Below are positions 1-7,293 of a DNA stretch of 64,000 bases, one piece after another (the stretch's first letter is position 1; every line of letters begins with the position of its first letter). The translations under genes were made by a program, and so were the position numbers. The notes below the pieces were generated by a model. The model saw nothing but the letters and a program-made list of their open reading frames with translations. It ran no database searches and had not been told where the DNA came from. Source of the stretch: Magnetospirillum sp. (GTDB lineage Bacteria; Pseudomonadota; Alphaproteobacteria; Rhodospirillales; Magnetospirillaceae); the NCBI GenBank assembly GCA_024707145.1, contig JANQAI010000005.1, forward strand, positions 806,001-870,000, in the 5' to 3' direction.

Positions 1-743
1 AAGGGAATGGCCATAGGCTTGTTCCCTCCGCGAACACGGTTTGGATAGGCCACCGAGAATGTCGTTCGGAACCACTGCTGACCACAGTGTCCGCAAGGAT
101 AGTTGTATCCAATTAACGCAAGCGGAACCTTGGCGAGATCACGGCCCTCGTCATAAACCATGCTTCCCTTCAATAGGGCAGTCAGAAGACCTCCGAGTTC
201 ACGTATCCGTTCCTCCGTGTTCTTCTTCCGAAGAAGGAAAGCAGGGAGTCCTTGCCCGATAAGGTCTGGCGGAACTTCCTCATAATCCTGCTTTCGTAGA
301 AAGAACCAAACGCTCCTTACACCCGAGGCGTTGTGACGTTCGACGCGTTCACGAGTCTCGTGATTTTTCTGGTCAGATTTCTGTATCTCAATCGCCGACT
401 GCTCTCCTGTCACGGGGTGCGTAACAAGGACATCAGCACGCCAGTTGGGGCCAGAGGCCTCCATTTGCGCAAGATAGCCGCATCGTTTGGCAACAAGGTA
501 AGCTTCCGCCTTTAGCCTTTCGTGCTCAATGCTTTCCTTGCCGGCTTCGCAATTTTTCGGAGCAGTATGGTGGCGGAAGAACCTAAAGCCGTTTTCATTT
601 TGCACGGCTGTAGCGCGCGTCCGGCAGCAACTCGTTAATAGTTGATTGGTTTTGCTCCATTTTCGCACCCGTTCCCATTGCAAAGGATCGGTGATGTCTG
701 CCGCGACAAGAAGGTCATCGCCATGGAACGCAGTTTGGGGCAT
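1..743 (-). CDS. CoiA-like competence/nuclease-fold protein, partial (C-terminus beyond window)
   Basis: An open minus-strand frame begins at an ATG at 743 and stays open to the window edge (247 codons). The middle carries the pattern of the CoiA-like family, a PD-(D/E)XK nuclease fold: an early helix with ESIEHERLKAEAY, then RADVLV with the acidic residue, then AIEIQKSDQ giving the E-x-Q pair, then ETRERVERHNASGVRSVWFF, a very typical family segment. Near the end of the visible part a YPCGHCGQQWF segment looks like half of a zinc-binding knuckle. Known members act in DNA uptake or recombination; here the role is unknown. It lies 85 bp downstream of the response regulator gene on the same strand. 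No strong ribosome site is visible before the ATG, so an internal start is possible. Confidence 0.75.
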   Translation of the reverse strand, partial: MPQTAFHGDDLLVAADITDPLQWERVRKWSKTNQLLTSCCRTRATAVQNENGFRFFRHHTAPKNCEAGKESIEHERLKAEAYLVAKRCGYLAQMEASGPNWRADVLVTHPVTGEQSAIEIQKSDQKNHETRERVERHNASGVRSVWFFLRKQDYEEVPPDLIGQGLPAFLLRKKNTEERIRELGGLLTALLKGSMVYDEGRDLAKVPLALIGYNYPCGHCGQQWFRTTFSVAYPNRVRGGNKPMAIP

Positions 744-827
744 GAGAGGGGAGCCGACGGAGTTAATCAGAGCCTACAGCTTACACGCCACACCTAAGAA
801 ATTGAAACAGTGCGTTTTGAGCCAATT

Positions 828-1448
828 CTAGATTGCCTGCCGAGTGCAATGCTTTGACATGCCGACTAAGTCAGCCAATCCGTTCACTCGCATTTTTTCA
901 AAAACTCGTGTCCGATGCACCTCAGCAGTCCTAATGCTGATATGTAGTTCGCTCGCGATTTCCTTGGTTGCCTTGCCATTGACCAGCAGCCAGAACACCT
1001 CCTGCTCACGCACGGTCAACAGGCCGTAAAGCCGCATCGCATCAACCGCCCGGCCATAGCGGGCACAGAAATCGCGGTGATGGGCGCAGGCGCTGGCGAC
1101 ATCGGCCAGTAGCTTGGTGTTGTCGATGGGTTTCTCGATGAACCCCATTGCCCCTTGCTGCACCGCCTTGACAGCGGTGGGAATGTCGCCGTGGCCGGAA
1201 ATCATGATCACCGGCATGTCGTGGCCGTGCGCCCGTGAGCGCCGGAAGACCTCAATGCCGCAATCCTCGCCCAGGCGCAGATCGATCAAGGCGCAACCGA
1301 TGGCACGCATGTCGTGCCGGGCGATGAAGCTGTCGGCATCGCCATAGGGGCGAGCATCATGGCCGTTGGCCCGTAGCAGCCAGACGATGGCCTCGCGGAA
1401 GCTGGCATCGTCATCAACGACGGCAACGACGAAGGGCGTTTCGGTCAT
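828..1448 (-). CDS. FixJ/NarL-type response regulator
   Basis: A 206-aa two-domain response regulator. The N-terminal receiver domain has the acidic cluster VVDDD near residue 10, the phospho-acceptor Asp in ALIDLRLG near residue 55, and the conserved Lys in FIEKPID near residue 105. The C-terminal LuxR-type helix-turn-helix has LTVREQEVFWLLVNGKATKEIA. This is the FixJ layout. The start is the ATG at 1448, which overlaps the TGA of the upstream kinase gene (ATGA), so the pair is translationally coupled and the kinase is the likely phosphodonor. The target is unknown; the palindromes at 3072-3090 and 6816-6834 are candidate binding sites. A longer frame through the kinase gene is a shadow. Confidence 0.88.
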   Translation of the reverse strand: MTETPFVVAVVDDDASFREAIVWLLRANGHDARPYGDADSFIARHDMRAIGCALIDLRLGEDCGIEVFRRSRAHGHDMPVIMISGHGDIPTAVKAVQQGAMGFIEKPIDNTKLLADVASACAHHRDFCARYGRAVDAMRLYGLLTVREQEVFWLLVNGKATKEIASELHISIRTAEVHRTRVFEKMRVNGLADLVGMSKHCTRQAI

Positions 1449-3031
1449 GACGCCACCGGCAGCCAGCAGGTCACGCAGGCGCCGCCATCGGCGTTGTTGG
1501 CGATCTCCAGATCGCCGCCATGGGTAGTCAAGATGGCCCGCGCGATGGGAAGGCCGAAGCCACTGCCACCCGGCTTGGCCGAAGCGAACAGGGCGTGGCC
1601 GCTGCGCAAGGTCTCTTCCGCAAAGCCGGGGCCGCTGTCCTGCACGCGCAACACGGCCTTGCTGTTCTCTTCCGTCAGCGTGACCAACAAGGTCCGCTGG
1701 GGCGCGGTGGCCATCGCCTCGCAGGCATTGCGGACCAGATTGACCGCCAATTGCTGAAGTGTGGCACGATCGCCCAAGACCTTGGCCGTGCATCCGTCCA
1801 ACTCGAATTGGGCCGACACTCCGCTATCATCGCAAATCTGGCGCAGCAGCGGCATCACGTCGCCCATAACCGCCGCCAACAGCAGCACTTCGCGCTTGCC
1901 GGCGGCCTGGTCGAACTGCGCCTGGTTGGCGGCGATGATCTCGCGCACCCGCTGCACCTCGCGCTCCAGCCGTCCGGTGATTTCCGGCAGTTCCGCCGGA
2001 TCGATACTTCCCTGCTCGGCCATGATGTGCAGCGCCTGGGCATAGGTGGAGGCCGAGGCCAAGGGCTGCCGGATCTCGTGCGCCAGCTTGGATGCCGTTT
2101 CATGCGTGGTGAAGTGGCGGTATGCCTTATCCAGCGACGCTTCCTGCTTGCGCAGCTTGCGCAATGCTCCTTCGCGATCCTCCACCGCCCCGGCGATGAT
2201 CAGGCTGAGATAGCCGATGGACAGCATGAAATAGGGCGCACCAGCGACAACCGCTTGGTCGGGCTGCAACAGGCTGGCCGCCGTGATCGACACATTGGCG
2301 AGCAAAGTGGACAGGGCCGCGCCCAGCACGCCGAAGGCCACCGCGTTCCACGCCACCGGCAGCATGACGAAATAAGAGAAGCGGCCCTGGTCATGGCCCA
2401 ACAGCAGTTCCGCCACTTCCAGGTACAGGATCAAAGCGGTCGCCAGCAGGCCGACAAACAGCACGCGCCTATCCCGCTGGCGGAAGTGGGTTCGCCACGG
2501 ACGGTTTGCCAGCAGCAAGGTCGGCGCGAGGGTGACGATACCCAGCGCGTCGCCAATGAAGAAGCGCGCAGCCAATGGCCCATACTCCGACCACGGGATA
2601 GCGCCATCGGCGCAGAAGTTGAGAACGTTGATCGCCGCGACGATGGTGGGCGTCGCCAGTGATGCGACGATGAAGCGGTGGATATGGGCCTGACGGCTGA
2701 GGTCCAGCGGCCCGCCAAGCCAGCGCCGCAGCAGCGCCACCCCGAGCACATAGCCGGTCGGAGGGATCAGCCATGACAGCCATGCTCCCGGTGTCGTAAC
2801 GGCATAGGGGCCAAGCAGCACCACATATCCGATACCCATATAGGCCAGCGGCCAAGACCGGGGAAAGCGGAGAAGAAAGGCGAAGGTCAGCCCTGCGGGC
2901 GGATACCAAATGCTGACGCCAGGGCCAACGTTCATCGCCACCGCCGCCTTGTGGGCCAGAACCCAAACAACGGGGTAAAGCGCAATAACAACTGCCTTGC
3001 GCAGCCCATCGCGGTTCGACGGCGGCACCAT
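1445..3031 (-). CDS. MASE1-type membrane sensor histidine kinase
   Basis: A 528-aa kinase. Roughly residues 10-290 are very hydrophobic with many membrane segments and look like a MASE1 sensor domain (for example the early SIWYPPAGLTFAFLL). A short coiled segment leads to a dimerisation domain with the phospho-acceptor His in KLAHEIRQPLAS near residue 318. The ATPase domain follows, with the N box VNLVRNACEAM, the G1 box VQDSGPGF and a G2-like GGSGFGLPIARAI. No PAS or haem domain is visible, so oxygen sensing in the style of FixL is not supported and the signal is unknown. It forms an operon with the FixJ-type regulator. The palindrome at 3072-3090 lies about 40 bp upstream of the start and may control it. 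Confidence 0.85.
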   Translation of the reverse strand: MVPPSNRDGLRKAVVIALYPVVWVLAHKAAVAMNVGPGVSIWYPPAGLTFAFLLRFPRSWPLAYMGIGYVVLLGPYAVTTPGAWLSWLIPPTGYVLGVALLRRWLGGPLDLSRQAHIHRFIVASLATPTIVAAINVLNFCADGAIPWSEYGPLAARFFIGDALGIVTLAPTLLLANRPWRTHFRQRDRRVLFVGLLATALILYLEVAELLLGHDQGRFSYFVMLPVAWNAVAFGVLGAALSTLLANVSITAASLLQPDQAVVAGAPYFMLSIGYLSLIIAGAVEDREGALRKLRKQEASLDKAYRHFTTHETASKLAHEIRQPLASASTYAQALHIMAEQGSIDPAELPEITGRLEREVQRVREIIAANQAQFDQAAGKREVLLLAAVMGDVMPLLRQICDDSGVSAQFELDGCTAKVLGDRATLQQLAVNLVRNACEAMATAPQRTLLVTLTEENSKAVLRVQDSGPGFAEETLRSGHALFASAKPGGSGFGLPIARAILTTHGGDLEIANNADGGACVTCWLPVAS

Positions 3032-3071
3032 GAACGACCTCTATGATTTTCCCGCTGAACCCCAAGCCGTA

Positions 3072-3090
3072 AACTTACATGCTGTAAGTT
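3072..3090. promoter_or_regulatory. Palindromic operator candidate upstream of the kinase gene
   Basis: The inverted repeat AACTTAC-ATGCT-GTAAGTT has 7-bp perfect arms. It lies about 40 bp before the kinase start. A near-identical copy (16 of 19 positions) sits at 6816-6834 before another island gene. Spaced palindromes of this kind are typical sites for NarL/FixJ-type regulators, so autoregulation by the neighbouring regulator is a reasonable inference but is untested. Confidence 0.5.
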
Positions 3091-3260
3091 GGCCTGTCAT
3101 GAGCTGGTCGCACCAATCCGCACAAGAACATTGGGGACGGCCGCGCCCGTTCCGGGGCGCCGCCGTCGCGGCTTGCTGGGGCGACTTCGCCAACGGCACA
3201 AACCAGCCACAGCCGGGGTGGATTTGCTCTTGCTGATGCTTGGAGTTCCCCCTTGCCACC

Positions 3261-4823
3261 CTACCGGGAACGCTTCCAAGCATCATCCCATGTGGCAAGT
3301 GGCATCGAGAACACCGGGCCGTCTGGCCGCTTGCTGTCGCGCAATTCCTCTTCACGGCCGATTGCGAGCGAAAGATAGCAGAGGGCGGACCGCGCGATCT
3401 TCATGACCCTCAGCGCCTTCGCTTCCATTTCGTGGCTCGAAAGCGATTTGCCGAGTTCGCCAGTGGCAAAGGCGTCCACAAACCCTGCCACAGCCCATCC
3501 CTCATGCACCTGTAGGTATTTATGCTCAAGGTGATTACGCAAATCATGCAACTCCCGAGCATCAGGGGCGGTCGCACCCTTCAGAGCCTCATTATGAATT
3601 TCCTTGGAAAGCCAGAACAAACCGCGCAAGGGCCAGTTTTCATATTCCTCGAAAGCCGGAAGCAGAGTTTTCTTGCCTTCCACCATCCACACGTTACGAA
3701 AGTTGATTTGATCCGGTCGCTTCCCCAGGCACCAATAGTCATTGATAAGGAAGGCAATCTTATCGAGCAATGAATAAGCGATACGAAAGCTTGTTCGCAC
3801 GCGCTCCATAGCAAGAGAGTAGCTAGGATAATCCAGGGTATTATAGAGGAGCACATCTTTGTCGGAGAAATGAACACCTTCAGCGATCAGCCCTTCGAAC
3901 AGCATGAAACGCGCCGACACAAGCTCCTGCTTCATTTGATTGAAAAAACCAATAATCGGCGGCGCAAATCCGGGCCGCGTTGGCGGCTTGATCTCTGTTA
4001 GCGATGGCAGAGTCAGAACATCGTTGGCTGCGATTGAATGTGCGCCTAAGTCATTAAGGGGGTTGAGAAACAAACGTTCCTCCAAACACCAGCGCCGATA
4101 AGCTTTCTCGCGCTTGCTACGGCCAAGTGAAAACCCATCCAGGTTCTGGCTCTCGCGGATCATGTCCACAGGGACATTCTGTGCGATACTGACCGCCATC
4201 GCTCCGAATTGCTCACTCAGCCCAGGGTAAAAGCTGTCGAACAACGCATCATCAGCGCCTGCCTTTACAGCAGCATCGTGAGCATGCAGCCAGAAAAGCC
4301 CTTGATGACCAGGGTCATGCAGGGCACGTGCGTAAAAGCCAAGCCCCCGGGCGCGATTGCCAAGTGCCATCGCAAATTTCGGCAGTATCCGCAGCGCACG
4401 ATCCCAACTTTCTAACGCATCAACGAAACGACCGACGCCGTTAAGAAGATTGGCCCGATTTGTAAGTATTTGACATTGCCGTATCGGATGCAGTTTTTCA
4501 AAGCCTTCGTGCGACACTGCATGCGACAAAGACAAAATCTCTTGCTGCGTTTCAGGCTGCTCCCAAGCCCAAGACCGTTTATGACCGGCGAGTTCAGCCT
4601 TGAGGCTCCAAACATTGGCCCGAAAGTAGTGGATCACAGCGCCCTGTCCGATCGCCACATCGCGCTTTTCTAACTCGTCGAGCAAAGTAAGGGCGCGCTC
4701 TAATCCACGAGCAAAGGCGGCATCCCCTGAAATATCAATAAGTCGACCTATATGGTCGAATGCCTCTTCGTTGTTCAATTTCCGAATTGACCGCTCAGAC
4801 AGCCGCTTCAGCTCTTCAGTCAT
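3261..4823 (-). CDS. TPR-repeat protein with LA2681-like HEPN domain
   Basis: A 520-aa protein. The N-terminal half is helical with repeat-like segments (for example ANLLNGVGRFVDALESWDRALRILPKFAMALGNRA, a recognisable tetratricopeptide stretch around residues 125-160). The C-terminal part, about residues 290-500, matches my recollection of the LA2681-like HEPN family: a YSLLDKIAFLINDYW segment, then FRNVW, then RNHLEH near residues 428-433, which is the R-x4-H signature of HEPN ribonucleases. HEPN proteins are common as RNase effectors in toxin-antitoxin and anti-phage systems. No MNT-type partner is adjacent. It lies between the 564-aa gene and the kinase on the same strand and is visibly less GC-rich than the core genes to its right. 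Function is inferred only from the domain. Confidence 0.72.
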   Translation of the reverse strand: MTEELKRLSERSIRKLNNEEAFDHIGRLIDISGDAAFARGLERALTLLDELEKRDVAIGQGAVIHYFRANVWSLKAELAGHKRSWAWEQPETQQEILSLSHAVSHEGFEKLHPIRQCQILTNRANLLNGVGRFVDALESWDRALRILPKFAMALGNRARGLGFYARALHDPGHQGLFWLHAHDAAVKAGADDALFDSFYPGLSEQFGAMAVSIAQNVPVDMIRESQNLDGFSLGRSKREKAYRRWCLEERLFLNPLNDLGAHSIAANDVLTLPSLTEIKPPTRPGFAPPIIGFFNQMKQELVSARFMLFEGLIAEGVHFSDKDVLLYNTLDYPSYSLAMERVRTSFRIAYSLLDKIAFLINDYWCLGKRPDQINFRNVWMVEGKKTLLPAFEEYENWPLRGLFWLSKEIHNEALKGATAPDARELHDLRNHLEHKYLQVHEGWAVAGFVDAFATGELGKSLSSHEMEAKALRVMKIARSALCYLSLAIGREEELRDSKRPDGPVFSMPLATWDDAWKRSR

Positions 4824-5053
4824 CTAGTTGATCCAACAGCAGATCGCACACCTCAAGGATGTTATTGCGTAAATAGGATTGGGAGCAATCGCGTAGGGAC
4901 CGGCCTTGGCACCGACTCGGCGGCGACCTTCAATTCCCCTGTCGAACACGACGGCAGGGACGAGGACGATGGCGACGGCCAGGAAGCTTCGGGGCAAGCG
5001 GCAAGCAAGAGAGCGGCGCAAGAGCATCTCCCCGCAAATCGGTCAAACCACTA

Positions 5054-6748
5054 CTACGTTGAAGCAACAGCCACAGGCTCAAACACCGTGTATTCCGCAT
5101 GCCGCTTGTTGTTGGTCTGGGACGGAATGAAGATTTCCGCCGCGTTCCTGTCCGTCGCCGCGCTGACGCGGATGAGCTTATTGACCAGGGAGAGCGTGAC
5201 CTCGCCACCGGGGGCCAGTTCCTTGACGCTCTTGATCGCCGCCTGAAGTTCGCCAGCAGCCACCCTGATCTCGGTGGCGAGCTTGCCGTCACCGATGGGC
5301 GAGGCGAAATGGTGGACGGGTTCGATCGTCCCTTGCTCGTCCAGCAGCGCCCATTCATGCGCGGTGATCTTCATCAACGTGGCTTCGCCATGAATGGCTT
5401 TCCGCAAACGGCCATCGGCCTTGTCCTTGGCGACGCCCAATGTTGCCGCGTACCAATCGGCGAACGCGCCCTCCAACGGGACACTCGCCCATTTCGCCTC
5501 ATCCACCTCGACGCGGGCCATCTTGTCGATGACCGTTTCGAAGCGAACGGTCAGGCTGTCGTCGCCGCGCGTGATATAGGACGTGGTCCCGGGCACAAGG
5601 TCGCGTTCCGACCATTTTCTGCTCTTGGCCTCGTCATACGCGGCGACCGCAGCATTGTAGTTGGTGGCGGTGATCGCCACCGTGGCGCGGACCAAATCCA
5701 ATTCGCTTGGGCCATCGATGGTGAACTTGGCGCCGAACTTGCCCAGCAGCGCGAACTTTTTTATGAAGCCGATGGCACGCGTGCCGAACCAATAGGTGCC
5801 CGGCGGCAGGTAGTCCTGGCGGGTTAGCCGGGCATTGAGCATGCAGGTGTTGCGGCTGTTCTGCGATACCCGGACCTCGCAGCCATTCTCCCCGTTGATG
5901 ATCTTGATCATCACCTTGGGCTGGGACAGCTTGCTCGCGTTGAACAACTTTAGCAGCCGATCCAGCGCGGTCTTGCTGCTGTTGCTGTTCAGGGTGCCCG
6001 GCTTGCGTCCACGCTTGCTCTTGGCCTTTTCCGGCGCATTGGCGAGGATGAACTTCTCAAGCAGCGCCTTGCTGTCATCCACGGCGGGCATGCCGAGGAA
6101 GTGGGCGACACCCGCATCGTCGAAATAGATCGCCGCCAGCGCCGCCTTGCCCCTCAAAGTTTCATCGCGAGGAAGGGATGCGGCCTTCGTCGCCATCAAT
6201 GCGGCAAGCCCGGCATCGAACGTTTTTTGCCGGGTCGCCTTGGCCTCTGCCAGGGCCTTCTTGGCTTCGTCGGTTTCGCCCTGAAGCTGCCCCCACAGCT
6301 TTCGCGATTCTTCAACGCCGCGCACGTCTTCGATGAAGGCGGCGACGTTGTTCGGACGCTTGGCAGCGGCAAGTTCCAATGCGGCGCTATAGGTGCTGAT
6401 CGCCTTCTGGCGGCGGTTCTTTTCTGCTTTTCCGTCTTCGTCGGCAGGGGCAAAGCCATCCAGATCGGGATCGAAGAACGCCTTCACGGTCGGAAGGAAG
6501 CGGCTGGCCTTCTTGCCGCGCGCCGACGCCTTCACGCCCTTGCGCTGAAGCAGCTCGGCATATTGGGGCTGATCGCGCCACGTGTTGTGGAACACGAAGG
6601 CGCATTCCAGCGCGGCATAGAGGGCGAGGTTCTTCTCACGTTGGGATTGGTGCTCGTCCTTGGCCCGCTTATCGAACTCGGCGACGACGGCCTCGACTTC
6701 CTTGATCGCGTCCTCAAAGCCCGGTTCCACAACGTTCGCGCCGCCCAT
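5054..6748 (-). CDS. Island protein of unknown function (564 aa)
   Basis: I do not recognise this protein. Residues 1-260 are highly charged and helical with coiled-coil character (EAVVAEFDKRAKDEHQSQREK; QLQGETDEAKKALAEAKATRQK). A basic linker with KSKRGRKPGT could touch nucleic acid. The second half is more beta-rich, with segments such as YITRGDDSLTVRFE. The last 60 residues (GELQAAIKSVKEL then VTLSLVNKLIRVSA) loosely recall a sliding-clamp repeat, but this is a weak impression. No signal peptide or membrane segment is seen. Upstream lie a long palindrome (6769-6801) and the island's shared 19-bp palindrome (6816-6834), so the gene is probably tightly regulated. It may work with the HEPN gene 230 bp downstream. 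The 230-bp gap (4824-5053) holds no convincing gene. Confidence 0.7.
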   Translation of the reverse strand: MGGANVVEPGFEDAIKEVEAVVAEFDKRAKDEHQSQREKNLALYAALECAFVFHNTWRDQPQYAELLQRKGVKASARGKKASRFLPTVKAFFDPDLDGFAPADEDGKAEKNRRQKAISTYSAALELAAAKRPNNVAAFIEDVRGVEESRKLWGQLQGETDEAKKALAEAKATRQKTFDAGLAALMATKAASLPRDETLRGKAALAAIYFDDAGVAHFLGMPAVDDSKALLEKFILANAPEKAKSKRGRKPGTLNSNSSKTALDRLLKLFNASKLSQPKVMIKIINGENGCEVRVSQNSRNTCMLNARLTRQDYLPPGTYWFGTRAIGFIKKFALLGKFGAKFTIDGPSELDLVRATVAITATNYNAAVAAYDEAKSRKWSERDLVPGTTSYITRGDDSLTVRFETVIDKMARVEVDEAKWASVPLEGAFADWYAATLGVAKDKADGRLRKAIHGEATLMKITAHEWALLDEQGTIEPVHHFASPIGDGKLATEIRVAAGELQAAIKSVKELAPGGEVTLSLVNKLIRVSAATDRNAAEIFIPSQTNNKRHAEYTVFEPVAVAST

Positions 6749-6768
6749 CGAATGGCTCCATCAATCGC

Positions 6769-6801
6769 AAAAATTCCGATACGGATGTTATCGGAATTTT
6801 T
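6769..6801. repeat. 13-bp-arm palindrome in the leader of the 564-aa gene
   Basis: A perfect inverted repeat, core AAATTCCGATA and TATCGGAATTT around a 7-base centre, extends to 13-bp arms. It lies about 20 bp before the ATG at 6748. Because the arms start with A-runs and end with T-runs it could act as a bidirectional intrinsic terminator or attenuator. It could equally be a repressor operator overlapping the transcription start. Confidence 0.6.
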
Positions 6802-6815
6802 GGAAATTGGCAACG

Positions 6816-6834
6816 AGCTTACATGACGTAAGTT
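6816..6834. promoter_or_regulatory. Second copy of the island 19-bp palindrome
   Basis: AGCTTAC-ATGAC-GTAAGTT matches the copy at 3072-3090 in 16 of 19 positions, with the same 5-base centre length. It lies 68 bp before the start of the 564-aa gene. Consensus of the two copies is ARCTTACATGNNGTAAGTT. The shared site suggests that the two-component operon and the 564-aa gene answer to one regulator. Confidence 0.5.
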
Positions 6835-6867
6835 CACGAATTTTCGCGGTGGCGGCGGCGGTGAATT

Positions 6868-7194
6868 TCAGTACTCGTCGGCCAGCATGATGGTCAGCAC
6901 GCGGATGGTCACTGCCGGATTGGCAGCGTCATCCGACACGAAGTTCAGGTCGGTGTCGTAGTAGTCGATCTTCCAGATGACGCGGTGATCGCCAACATTC
7001 ATGACCGCGCAATCGTGCTCCGCATAGGGATCGTTGTCGGGGGTGAATTCGGCAAACGCTGCGACGGCAGCAAGTATGTCCAGGATGGCTTGATGGCCCA
7101 GGGCCTGAATGCCCCTGGTGATGACCACCTTGCCGCGACTGTGATCGCGGCGAAGCTGGTCGTTGAGTGCGGCGATGCGTTCCGTCCGGTCCAT
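6868..7194 (-). CDS. DUF3768 family protein
   Basis: A 108-aa protein with the conserved stretches of the DUF3768 family: RIAALNDQLRR near the start, TRGIQALG, a central FTPDNDPYAEHDCA, then WKIDYYDTDLNF and the C-terminal VTIRVLTIMLADEY. Length matches the family (about 100-130 aa). Function is unknown; members are common on alphaproteobacterial plasmids and integrative elements, which fits the island setting. It sits between the integrase and the 564-aa gene on the same strand. Confidence 0.8.
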   Translation of the reverse strand: MDRTERIAALNDQLRRDHSRGKVVITRGIQALGHQAILDILAAVAAFAEFTPDNDPYAEHDCAVMNVGDHRVIWKIDYYDTDLNFVSDDAANPAVTIRVLTIMLADEY

Positions 7195-7293
7195 ACGGCC
7201 CTCGCTGTTGCGCGGGCACGGTTCCGGAATTGGGCATTGCGCCCGGGTGCTGCTGCTATAGCGGTGAAGCGCGGGGGGCGTCTACGAGACGAC

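Noticed and set aside
828..1793. The longer 321-aa version of the response regulator
   Set aside because: The extra N-terminal residues are antisense-like and lie inside the kinase gene; the ATG at 1448 gives a standard receiver domain and an ATGA overlap.
1445..3031. FixL (haem oxygen sensor) as the identity of the kinase
   Set aside because: No PAS domain or haem-binding His region is visible; the sensor part is a MASE1-like membrane domain.
4824..5027. A 67-codon minus-strand frame between the HEPN and 564-aa genes
   Set aside because: No ribosome site, no recognisable pattern, and Arg/Cys-rich composition; kept as an empty 230-bp gap.
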